Assembly: GCA_000708835.1 (NCBI GenBank)
Contig: DF237005.1
Coordinates: forward strand, 101,943 to 165,942
DNA: 64,000 nucleotides
Reading direction: 5' to 3'
From: Klebsormidium nitens
Lineage: Eukaryota; Streptophyta; Klebsormidiophyceae; Klebsormidiales; Klebsormidiaceae
In this document: in pieces, positions 48,901 through 57,600 of the stretch
Layout: the number at the start of each line of letters is the position of its first letter
Numbering within the stretch: the first letter of the stretch is position 1
Made by a program: the position numbers and the translations under genes
Notes under the pieces: generated by a model
Database searches by the model: none
The model's input: the letters and a program-made list of their open reading frames with translations, nothing else
Told to the model about the DNA's origin: nothing

Positions 48901-51706
48901 GCTCTATCAGCATGACACTGGAGGTCTTGACATTCCTGAACGACAAAAGCAAGCCGTCCTTGTTGCAAAATAGTGTCGGAATGACAATAGGGCGTTGCTT
49001 GACCAAGAAGGGGTGTCTTTGTACGTTCCACAGAAGGACGTCTTGTTCTTCTTGCGCGGAAAGACGCAAGAATCCGACACGTAAGATTCACCCACACAGC
49101 TCTCAGCACCTTGTCGAACGCCGTTGATGTGACAGATGGCCTCACTTCTCAAGGAAAAGAGACCTTTGAAAGCATTGTCAGGCGAAAGAAGATTCGAGAG
49201 CCGCCCCTCGCGAGCCGCCCCGAGAATGCCTGGCAGTGCGGTGTTGCTGGAGCCGAGAGGGGCCTAGAAGGAGGACCGTACTCTGATACTGGTGCCCACG
49301 ATCAGATTCTGAACCCGAATTTTCATAAGTGTGAAGTATTGCGCACCCGAATCGGCAAAACCAACCTCAAAAGCTGAAAGTATGCTCACCCTTTCAGCCT
49401 TCCTGAAAGCACGGTAAGCAGACTGGTCTTGCTGCAGTGTCATAAGCCCCCACCAAACTCCATGATAACTTCAAGCCAAAAAGCGCTTACCATTTAAGCC
49501 GCCCGGAAAGCGCAGTGAGGAGCGTGATTTTGCCGCAGCCGGGGGGCCTCAAACAGCAGTTCCATGAGCCCCCACAGAACGTCATGATAACTTCAAGCCA
49601 AAAAGAGCTTACCCTTTAAGCCGCCCAGAAAGCGCAGTGAGGAGCGTAGTTTTGCCGCAACCGGGGGGTCCCAGCAGCAGCGTCATGCGCCCTGGCCGGA
49701 TGACGCCGCTGACGTCTTTCAACACGGGGAACGGCTGCTTCTTGGTCAAGTGCAAACCCAGCGCGCTCAGCAGGCCCTGCAAGCATGTTAACGAGGGTGG
49801 ATTTATCCTGACCGTGTTTAAAACACGAGCCCTGAGAGCCCAGTGAATGCCAAGAGGATTTTGAGTGGGGTCTAAGGATACCGGAAGAGGATTAGGCAGC
49901 GAAACGAACGGCCACGTGTTGTACGAGAGTGTTGCACAGCCGGGAGCACACTGTCACGGAGTTGACTCAATAGGGAAGCCTCTCAAGAGTCACCTAAACT
50001 TTGCTCGTTCCGTCAAGATAGATACGGGTCGCCAACTGCATGTAAACAGGGGCTGAATGATTCTCAGTCACTCAGAACGCTTTATGAAGCCCTCCGAAAA
50101 GGCCAGCACTACCGGAAGGCAAGGGGCACTCACGTCGACATAGCCTATAACGGCGTTGGGGATTGTGGGGAGCGCAGATGAGCCCATAAGCACTGTGCCT
50201 TCCACAGACAGGTTCCTGAAGCGGACCTCCACTGTCGGCTGGGGGATGCCGACCCTGAGAGGAAAAAGGAGAAAGAAGAACGGAACAAATCAGCTTTTCT
50301 GAAGAAGGGACTTCAGATCAGGATGATGCAACCTCAAATTGGAGAGCGATCCGACTGAGGACTCTCCTCATTTGAGAACCACGTAGGCTGGTTCCATCCT
50401 GAGTTTATAATTGCGACCTTATTTTCGAATGACATCAGATTCACGCGCGATGCCCGCTTCTGGTCAGTCCTACAACGAAAGCTGATTCGCTGTCAGTTTC
50501 CCTTGGATATCAAGGTCACTAGGCAAACGGTTTGTCCACGAAAATGGCAGGAGATCTTTTTGTACCACGTTTCTTGTTTGCATGTAATCTCACCTGTCGA
50601 AACGGTCCCTGAAGTTTTTGAGCCACATGTAGCCGGCGCGCTCGACAGCCAACCTTCGGAGGTCCCGATTTTTGGCAATTTCTTCAACGTCGACAGTGCG
50701 AAACCGCCCTGCAAGGCAATGAGCAAAAAAACGATCACGAAACAGTTGTTTTTGTAAGGAGAGGAACTTCCGAAACGGGCGAAATCCCTTCTTTTGCATG
50801 CCACTTCCATGCCCAACGATATAATCGGACGCTAAGCAGCAAACGTCTTCAAAACTTTGGCATATCCCAACCCGATTGAGACATGGTGAGTGTCCACAAC
50901 GCATGACGTCAGCCGCAGCATACCTGTGACGTCATCCAGGGTGAGGGCCTCCCTCGTGTCGTCATACTCCTCGAGCACGGCCTTGCGCAGCCGGATGCCG
51001 GTTGGCTGCTGCTCCAATTGTGCGCGCATCAGATCTTGCTCCGATTGCTCTGCAGATGGACCCAAGGAATCTCAGACACTGTGCGTACTTACTAACTCGG
51101 TGGTCAAGTTTTGTGTATGGGTTGGGGGATCAACTGGTCAGCAGGTCGGCTCCGAACAACTACTTTGAACAGTGCGAGTTTTGTCAATACTAGCGCGGAT
51201 CCCCAGGCTTCACTCCCGACATATCTCATCTTAGCTCAGAATATGGCTCGGTAAGGTGCCCAGGGACAACAGGAAGCACAGTCCATCCTCTCCACAGTGC
51301 TCAAACGTCGGTACTCCGGGACCCTCCAACTTTGCCCAACCTGGTCCCTCCACAGGTCAGATCTCTGTAAATGGGTTGCCAAAACTGTTCGGTTCTTCAA
51401 GTGGCACTTATTATGACAAAGACAAGTACAACAGCTGGTCCCTACAAACCAGCAACACTATTGAAACCATGTCTAACGCACACGAGCGCCAGAATGTCGG
51501 ACATACTAACCTCTGCCCATCCTGCTGCTCATTGGCACAAAAGCGTTCTGAGCAGAGCCCCAGTCTCGCGACCCTCCATGAGCCTCTACGCCCCCGATCG
51601 ACCGGGACACTGTCGGGGCCGTCTGAGACTCAATCTCAACTCCGCTATCGTCAACTTCTCTGGTAGTGTGCAGTCCATTGGAGTCCATGGCTCCAGGACT
51701 GGTCAT
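33972..51706 (-). CDS. Full-size ABCG transporter, pleiotropic drug resistance (PDR) type
   Basis: Twenty-five exons: 51511-51706, 50924-51049, 50594-50708, 50134-50254, 49613-49776, 48518-48687, 47774-47995, 47054-47232, 46429-46575, 45612-45866, 45053-45202, 44190-44517, 43304-43570, 42436-42633, 41622-42017, 40915-41096, 40328-40496, 39771-39849, 38930-39187, 38253-38506, 37694-37839, 36973-36995, 35701-35932, 34899-35047, 33972-34095. They sum to 4,650 nt (1,549 aa) with all phases matching. The domain order is NBD-TMD-NBD-TMD. NBD1 has Walker [10 protein letters not shown], signature ISGGQKKR and Walker [15 protein letters not shown]2 has GVSGAGKTT, the divergent VSGLS-type [19 protein letters not shown] and [13 protein letters not shown] features include [25 protein letters not shown]-like text ([15 protein letters not shown]), [10 protein letters not shown] and the C-terminal FGYKHELLG...INFQKR. 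Such pumps export terpenoids, hormones or xenobiotics at the plasma membrane; the substrate is unknown. The length exceeds the usual 1,400-1,450 aa, partly through a long linker in exons 14-15. Introns are full of exon-edge copies. Confidence 0.93.
34225..34345 (-). repeat. Two decayed copies of the 5' edge of PDR exon 25
   Basis: CGTGCTTGTAcCCGAAGTAACTCCTGCA (near 34229) repeats the true exon start and acceptor at 34072-34099. A more worn version is near 34303-34335. Both are in direct orientation in the upstream intron. Confidence 0.8.
35520..35660 (-). repeat. Two decayed copies of the 3' edge of PDR exon 23
   Basis: GTGTtGCTCACCGGT (35523-35537) and GGACACGTGTCGCTCACCcGTT (about 35602-35623) echo the true junction GGACACGTGTCGCTCACCGGTT at 35685-35706. 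The matches continue into exon-like AGAG-GTCCAGAG. The donor complement (GTGAGC) is kept in both copies. Confidence 0.78.
36005..36612 (-). repeat. Four serial decayed copies of the 5' part of PDR exon 23
   Basis: The true exon (35850-35932) encodes [22 protein letters not shown]. Direct copies lie at about 36007-36115, 36187-36275, 36357-36445 and 36533-36610. The first still reads [16 protein letters not shown] and the second [16 protein letters not shown]. The third and fourth are much more worn, so divergence rises with distance from the exon. Confidence 0.88.
36973..36995 (-). other. 23-nt microexon of the PDR gene (exon 22)
   Basis: GGCGTCGTGGAGCTTCCCTACTG is flanked by an acceptor (CTTCCAG) and a strong donor (GTAAGC). 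It encodes GVVELPY plus two bases. This exactly fills the conserved segment (V-I-E-L/I-P-Y) missing between exons 21 and 23 and restores phase. Confidence 0.88.
37440..37630 (-). repeat. Two decayed copies of the 3' edge of PDR exon 21
   Basis: AGCAAGAGCgTgCGGCAGcGGgGC (37466-37489) and CGGCAAGAGCgcACGagAcGCGC (37591-37613) repeat the exon end CGGCAAGAGCATACGGCAGAGGCGC at 37696-37720, in the downstream intron. Confidence 0.75.
38080..38150 (-). repeat. Decayed copy of the 3' edge of PDR exon 20
   Basis: GTTAAGcACGTCCTGCTGCG and the following GTGCCCCGCTCGGAGCC match 38252-38290 almost exactly, then drift. The copy's donor position reads CCTCACGGTT rather than CTTACTGTT. Confidence 0.85.
39284..39345 (-). 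repeat. Decayed copy of the 5' edge of PDR exon 19
   Basis: On minus it reads ATTCACCGACCCAGCATCGA and on, giving [16 protein letters not shown] against [16 protein letters not shown] of the true exon (39136-39187). The copy retains an AG acceptor and an open frame. Confidence 0.88.
40815..40860 (-). repeat. Decayed copy of the 3' edge of PDR exon 16
   Basis: GCTCACCcCGtGCGTCGGCT then tCTCGtCCT echoes the junction GCTCACCTCGCGCGTCGGCT at 40909-40928, about 90 bases away in the downstream intron. Confidence 0.7.
41135..41225 (-). repeat. Dispersed AC-rich short repeat, copy 3
   Basis: On minus it reads CACCTGCTCCGCACCTGCAC, GCACCCTAACCCCC and CTAACCCCACCTG in the same order as the other copies. 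It lies in PDR intron 15. Confidence 0.6.
42728..42812 (-). repeat. Decayed copy of the 5' part of PDR exon 14
   Basis: On minus it still reads [22 protein letters not shown], against [22 protein letters not shown] of the true exon, including a usable-looking acceptor (TTTTGCAG). It lies 150 bases upstream of the exon. Confidence 0.9.
43775..44035 (-). repeat. Two decayed copies of the 3' edge of PDR exon 12
   Basis: GCCAGGATGcAcCCCCCGCA then GACGAGCAGCACCAGGAAGC (43978-44021) and a more worn GCCAGGATGAAcCCCCtGCA (43788-43807) copy the true exon end at 44194-44240. The nearer copy keeps the donor complement ACTTACG. Confidence 0.87.
44600..44690 (-). repeat. Decayed copy of the 5' part of PDR exon 12
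   Basis: GGCGGGGAAGGTGTtcGCCC, then AAtCGGGGTAGAACAaaTTG and TCaCGCTGCTgGCA, matches 44442-44498 in direct orientation in the upstream intron. Confidence 0.85.
44745..44975 (-). repeat. Two decayed copies of the 3' edge of PDR exon 11
   Basis: ACCGTaAGCGTgACGTTGGT and the following AGaAcACGAGGAAGACGAGG (44895-44950), and a more worn copy at 44756-44800, echo the true exon end at 45051-45110. The copies lie in the downstream intron. Confidence 0.85.
46298..46405 (-). repeat. Decayed copy of the 3' part of PDR exon 9
   Basis: TTGGAGGTCACTTCTTGCAG then GgAGTttaCGAaGCCCTTCC and ATCTTGAAGCCGCACAGCTC match 46442-46510 with mostly silent-looking drift and some losses. Confidence 0.88.
46735..46960 (-). 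repeat. Two decayed copies of the 3' edge of PDR exon 8
   Basis: ACTCACaTCgTCgAAGAGCT (46888-46907), then CaACGCcGGTTGatG, and a worn GCGAAGACCTCGGGCGgGTT (46755-46774), echo the true junction GCTCACGTCATCAAAGAGCT and GAAGACCTCGGGCGCAGGTT at 47048-47090. Confidence 0.8.
47315..47560 (-). repeat. Two decayed copies of the 5' edge of PDR exon 8
   Basis: GTGCACGTTCATCGGcCCaA then CCAGCATCTCGCCTG (47341-47375) is nearly identical to 47199-47235. A second, badly worn copy lies around 47500-47550. Both are in the upstream intron. Confidence 0.82.
48730..48945 (-). repeat. Possible short copies of the 5' edge of PDR exon 6
   Basis: TTTTGACGTTCCTGC (48746-48760) and CTTGACATTCCTGaAC (48926-48941) echo the junction TTTTGACGTTCCTGCAC at 48677-48693. 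The matches are short and could be chance, but they fit the pattern at other exons. Confidence 0.45.
49383..49612 (-). repeat. Tandem copies of the 3' half of PDR exon 5 with donor
   Basis: Two copies precede the true junction at 49612 with spacing of about 101 and 122 bases, anchored at GCTCAC (49384), GCTTAC (49485) and GCTTAC (49607). The nearer copy retains TTTAAGCCGCCC and GAAAGCGCAGTGAGGAGCGT, so it still encodes [13 protein letters not shown]. The spacer CATGATAACTTCAAGCC is shared by both units. Confidence 0.92.
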
Positions 51707-54690
51707 GACACCTGAAACGACAAAAAATTGAAATTTAGAGAGCTGTAACCATCTGCGCGGTCTAGCAGCGTAATTGAGGGGGTGCTGTGGTGATCATTGA
51801 TGATGGGAGACCTTAATCGTGGAGTCCTGTAAGAGGCGATTGGCTTTCTCCTCGAGAACTTTCAAGACCGATCAGGACGTGTCAAACCATGCAAGGTAGG
51901 CTTTTGAGCATGAAAAGAACAGGCGAGACAAGGGTCCTGATCAGAGTGTGCGCGTCTGCTTCATTATACTTCGCCAAAGGACTGATTCGAGGAGGTTCGA
52001 GGAGGTTCTGGGAAGCTGATAGACAGCCAGGTGATCACAATAGCCAGGCTTGAGGATAACAGAAAGAGGATGATCTGGACATCTGATCAACATACCGCTC
52101 TGTACTGGTAAAAGCCAACCCCAAAAGATCTTGGTAGAACATAGCGTCAGCCATAATGGAGCAAAAGATACTGCTTCGGGCAACAGGTGTGCCACTACGC
52201 AGATGAGAATAGGGTCCTTTTATCAGCAAAAAGACTGAACAGAAGCTGAACCTGGCACTCAACAAATCACTGATGTTTCAAGGGCATTTGCAGCCAACCA
52301 GGTCTCTCCAGAGGTAAGCGCAAGTGTGGCCAAGCATTGCTCACCAACTCGATGTTGGGCTACATACATTGGACTGAAAACCTCTAAGCAAAGCGCTGGC
52401 ATTATGGATAATCCTTGGCATCAATGACTGTGCCCTGCTGACATCATAGGAGGGCATCACATGGGCACCCGATCACTTTGATGTGTAAAAAATGCTGCGA
52501 CCTTACCACCACTCGCCTGACACAAAGCGTCAAGAATAGTGCCAAGCAAACAGGTGGTGTCAAGAAGCGCTTTGCCGTTTTGAGGAACACAGAGTACAAA
52601 TGAAGTGCATTCCTGATCAGGCTTCCTACGAAGTCAACTATATCAAGAGCTACCTTGAAGCATGTATTCAATCAATGCAGTGAGGGCCACATATTCAAAA
52701 GACCTCAACGAGTACCAGTAAACCAAAGTCGACTGACCTGTTCTCGGCTCAATCGGAGCGCCGATTTTCTCCGAGCGCATGCGGCAATGAGTGCACAGCT
52801 TCACGCCGTTTGCTTGAGCGCAGCGAATCTACTAAGCTGCTGAGCCCCTACTGCAGCGGGCAGGTGCGAGGCCTTGAAAACTTAACCTGGTAAGTTCTGA
52901 ATGCGCCCTGCAGAGGTCCTCAGACGACCAGTGAACCCCTTGGCAGAACTCCAACACGTGTAGCAAGCCCGGCAAGGACTCTTATGTTTCCAAACAGTCA
53001 CTTGCCGAGAGAAGAACGTCTCTCCTGTAGGCTCTGCCAATAAGCTTGCCTACATTCTTCAACACCTAGATCTCACCTTTCTCGTAGCCCTTTGCTGTCA
53101 CAGGGAAGTCCCTAAGAGCAATGAACCTGGGTTCACCCTAAACCTCAGGAGCATTTGCATTTGCAGTCAATATTTCTACAAGTGGTGACTCACCCTCTAA
53201 CTTCACCAGCTCTGCAGAGGTGCTCTGAAGGGTGCGTATGGGAACCTAACCGCAAATCAGATCTGCCGATTTGGGGCGATGTGTACACGATCGCAACACG
53301 TGGCCCAGTCTGAGGTACAGTTCTCGCTGCAACTTGTCTGGCGCCTTCCGCACCGGGGCCTGCATATCAGTTCGGACGTCACGCTTGCCTCATGTGTCTG
53401 AGAGTGCTCTGACTACCGTCGATACATTGTCCTATGGTAGATGAAACTAACGTTTGACCGTTCGATAAGAGGAGCCCGGAGGTGTCCTCTACGTCAGACT
53501 TTGGCGATGAAGTCAGCTAGATTCGAAGATCGCCAGACTTGCAACGTGATTGGTCAGAATTACACGTGTATTGTGCGCCGCGACCGCGGCCGCCCCCAAC
53601 TTGCCGCAGGCCAAGCAGATTCAAGCAAGTCGCCAGCAGATTCCGAATTGTGCAGTGCAGACATGACTTGTCAGAGCGTTTTGTCGGTTGGTATACGGCA
53701 CTGCAGTTGATGCGAAGTGTACGAATCGCACGTTCTGAATATTGTAATCATACTATTAGCGGAGTCTGTGTCTGTTTTGGATGCACTTTCAACCATGTCG
53801 ATTTTGTCAAAATATGCTCAAGAGATCCGAATTTGGCTTCCAGATCCTTGAAGTATTTTGCCTCGCCCTGTATGGATCGGTGAACCTCGATTCCTGCAAC
53901 TTGACCCGTTGAGGATCTCGAGGTAAAGGCTCGTTCAGAATGTCGTTCTACAAACAATTTTTTCCGTCATGGAAGTCGACATGGATTCTTTCAGCTCACT
54001 TGTATGGAAACAGGAAGTCTCCGGGGCTTCGCTTGGCAATGAACTGAATTAGGGGCTCTCAGGTTCGGTCTGACAAGATAGTAAAATAGCCTTGGCAAAG
54101 AAGAAGTCGTAGCTGCGCAAATCAATTCAAAACTCAACCTCTTGAGAAGCTCAGGTCCGTGATGTCGAATCATCTCTAGGCGCCATTGTTATAGTCGGGG
54201 AAGATCGACCCTATCACCCTGATCTTGTTGCGCATACTCTGATAGCTCAACATGTATGTATCCCTGTACTGCATGATACACTCTTCGGATGAAATCGGAA
54301 AGCTGGATCCGTAATATAATGAAGACTCGAATGCTTAGAGTCCATGTCCGTCTCTGTTACATCAGCCCTATCAATTGCACGATGCCTTTCTCCAACAAGG
54401 TATTTGCGACTACTAAACTCCTGACCTTCAAGTTGCCGACCTGGACTGGTCCGGCCTTCAGTGCGGAACCCTGAGGCGTTGGCCACATGCTAACTCTCTC
54501 GCTCTGACACACGCACTTACGACATTTTCTAGCTCATCTAGGCTACAAATTTCCACAAGATAACATCCACCAGCAGCTAAGCCCCTGTCGGCATCATTCC
54601 TCTGAACAAACCTAGGATAACCCCGCATTTCAAAGCACGTATTCGAAACCTCCGACTTAACTTCGTATTCATGATAAAACTGTGCAAGGT
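51707..54690. other. Intergenic region between PDR start and SMP gene A end
   Basis: It should hold the PDR promoter and 5' UTR and the SMP gene A 3' UTR. Open frames are short and show no recognisable protein. GAGGAGGTTC is repeated in tandem near 51989-52010. Confidence 0.4.
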
Positions 54691-57600
54691 CTACTGCGGC
54701 TCATTCAGTTGCGCAGCCGCCTGCATTTGTGCAGCGACCCCCCTCCGCTCGTTGTGGTGCTCGGGGTCGCCGCGCGCCTCTGCTTTGGTCACCTTGCGGG
54801 CGTCCTCGTGCGTCACGGCCTTGTCCGCAGACAGCGCCTCAGCCGCATGCTGCGGGATCAAAAACCGAGCGTCTCTTAGCAAGGCGACATTGGAATCTTT
54901 GACTTTCGGGGGAAGAAACGTTCTGGTTATGATTTGTTGACTGCAAGAACAGGCGTAGGGGACCCAAACATCCTACGAGAATTCTCTGCTGAGAGTTCTC
55001 TGCTGAGAGGACCGTGACGGATTCTTTAGGAGGAGGTAATGTAAGGTACTGCAGGAAGCAACAAGCAAGGCAACAAGGGCACAAGCACGGCGGTGGCGTG
55101 GAGAGGTTGATCGACTTGCGTATTAAGCAGACGCATTCATTGGAGGCCAACGGGGGTGATGCTATCAGAAAGGATCACAGTTCCAAAGGGTCTCAGTATT
55201 AAACTGCTCGTGACCAAACCCGATCAAGAGCCTAGGCTTACTCTCCGCCAGCAAGCGTCCTTGATTGTTACATATACACAGCTGTTTACGTCTTGTTCGA
55301 TGCAACTGAGCGAAGAGAAATGAGAACAGGTTGTTCTTGCGCAAATTTGCTGCACTACGAGAATTTCGACCTTCCGTGTTTAACCATTTCCGTCTTTCAC
55401 CTGTAACAGCGGTCCCAGCGTGTGCGCCTCCACGGGGGTCCCGCCCCCCTCGGACGGCCCCGGTTCATTCCCCCGGGCGGGCAGGGCTCCGAGCGGCCCC
55501 AAGATCTTCTCCTGAGACCTCTTCCTCGCTTCCTTTTGGGCGCCCTTCCGCTCGTCCCGGAGGTTCAGCGCCGCCAGCAGCTGCGCCTCCGCGCCGAGAG
55601 AGCCGCCCGTGCGGTCGCCCGTCGCGCGCGTGACCGCGGCCTGCGGAAGGGTTTACGGTTGAAACGTTGAAGTATTTAACCCGATTCTGAGAGGACTTTG
55701 GCGCCACAAACCGCGGCCTTTGTACTTTGCAAGCTCGTCCCGGAGGATCAGAGCCGCCAGCAGCTGCGCCTCCGCGCCGAGAGGGCCGCCCGTCCGGTCG
55801 CCCGTCGCACGCGTGACCGCCGCCTGCGGAAGAGTCTAAGGTTTTAGGGTTTCAACTTCGCAATAAGCTCGGATCTGGGAAGGACTTTCAAGTTTAATTG
55901 CTGCCACGAACCGCGGTTGCGACTCCGCGCCAAAGGGGTCGCCGGTTGCGCGCGTCTGACGTCGTTAGTCGCTTTGGGAAAGATAACGTGATGTCTGTCA
56001 GCAGCTGTTTCTTCAAGACGAGAGGGCCGCCGGTGCGGTAGCCCGTCGCGCGCGTGACCGCCGCCTGCAGGGGGTTTACGACTTTTAGCTCGACAAGTTT
56101 TTCAAAATAAGCTCGGTTCAGACCGACTGTAGCGCCCCCAGCAGTTTCGCGGTTTTGCGGCCGCTGTGCGGTCGCTTGCTTGCACGCGAGACGGGTTCAC
56201 AGGACCAAGAATACTTGGTGTCTACCACACGCGATCTCTTTGGTGAACGTTTTTACATAATAACGCTCACGGAGGACGCGAATGCCGCTGCATCGAAGAC
56301 AGAGCTCTAGACACAAAAGCTCTAAAGAACCGCAACGGTTTTTGAGGAGCCCTTGTTGAGCGTCATCCATTTCGAGGGGTTTGCCTAACGACTCAGAATC
56401 TGAGCAACGAAGCAAAAGGATGGATGTGAAATCTTGACCTTGATTCCTTTCAGAGAAGGCTCGTGAGCCGGGGTTTGGGCGCCTGACCTGGACTGCGCGC
56501 GCGTCCCCTGGGCCGATGGGCTTCTCCGCGCGCTCGTGGCCCGCCAGCTCGAGAGCTTCTCCGATCAGAACGGGGTCTTCCAAGCCTGCGAGCCGGCAAA
56601 GAGTCTCGGAAAAGCTGGGGTACTGTGAAGATTCTCAGAAGGTAATTGACAAAGGTCTCACACGTATGCACGGCTAATGCTTCTTTTGGCACGACAGTTG
56701 TGATAAACGAATCTCAAGTTCAGGGTGAAACGGCGAAGCATGACTTTTTGTTGGTATTATCCTTGCCATTCAAAAGGATCCGAATGGAAGAGTCGAAGCC
56801 GGATGCTCGTTTTGGCGGGCTTTGAGTCTCGCCTCCGGAATAATGTTTCACGTGCTCATCATTTGCTCGCCAACTCATCCACCCTACATCCATCAACGTG
56901 GCTTTAACGAACCTTTTAATCGTTTGCACTGAACCCATGTTGCCTTCAAATCTTTTGCACACAACCTTCTTACCCGGTTTGTAACCGCGCGGGTACCGCG
57001 GCTCGTCCGCGGCGACGCGCTGCGCGCGCTCGTTGAACGTCGCGGCCTCCTGCACGTGCGCGCTCACGCCGCGCGCGAGCGTCACGTGGTCGGGGTCGTT
57101 GCGCTCCTCCGCGCTCTGCACGCGCCGCGCGTCGTCGGTCGTCGCGGGCTTGTCCATCGGCAGCCGCCGCGTCGCGTTCTGCGAGGCAAGATTGACGACA
57201 TGTTGTGCATGGGGCGTGAGTCAACCCAATGCGGTCCTCGCTTATTCTTACAGACTCTCTCAACTGGGAACTACAAGGGGACTCCCGTATGGTAATTACG
57301 GATGAAGCCGATATGACCGCGTCCTTGGACTTTGGAAACTCCGTTCACCTCTATTTCTGATAGAGATCCATGAGAATGACAAACAGAGCCAAATCGCCCA
57401 CATGACGAACGGCTCATGTCGCCCACAAGGATCACTCGCGACGAACTTGACGCGCATACAAACATTTTAGTCCAGGCAAGCCATTAATTCCTTTGGGCCA
57501 TAGCGTATCGGAATCGTCCGTTCCGTATCAAACCCACCCTCAGGATGTCGCCCAGCGTGTGGGGATTCCCTTCGTAAGCCACGGTTCCGTCCACCTTGCC

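Noticed and set aside
34010-49612. Exon-edge copies as evidence for extra PDR genes or pseudogenes
   Set aside because: Each copy covers only one exon edge plus adjoining intron, sits next to its source and keeps the gene's exon order, so no second gene is implied.
52035-53883. Several 60-114 codon frames on both strands
   Set aside because: They are short, overlap one another in different frames and lack any family signature, as expected of noncoding DNA.
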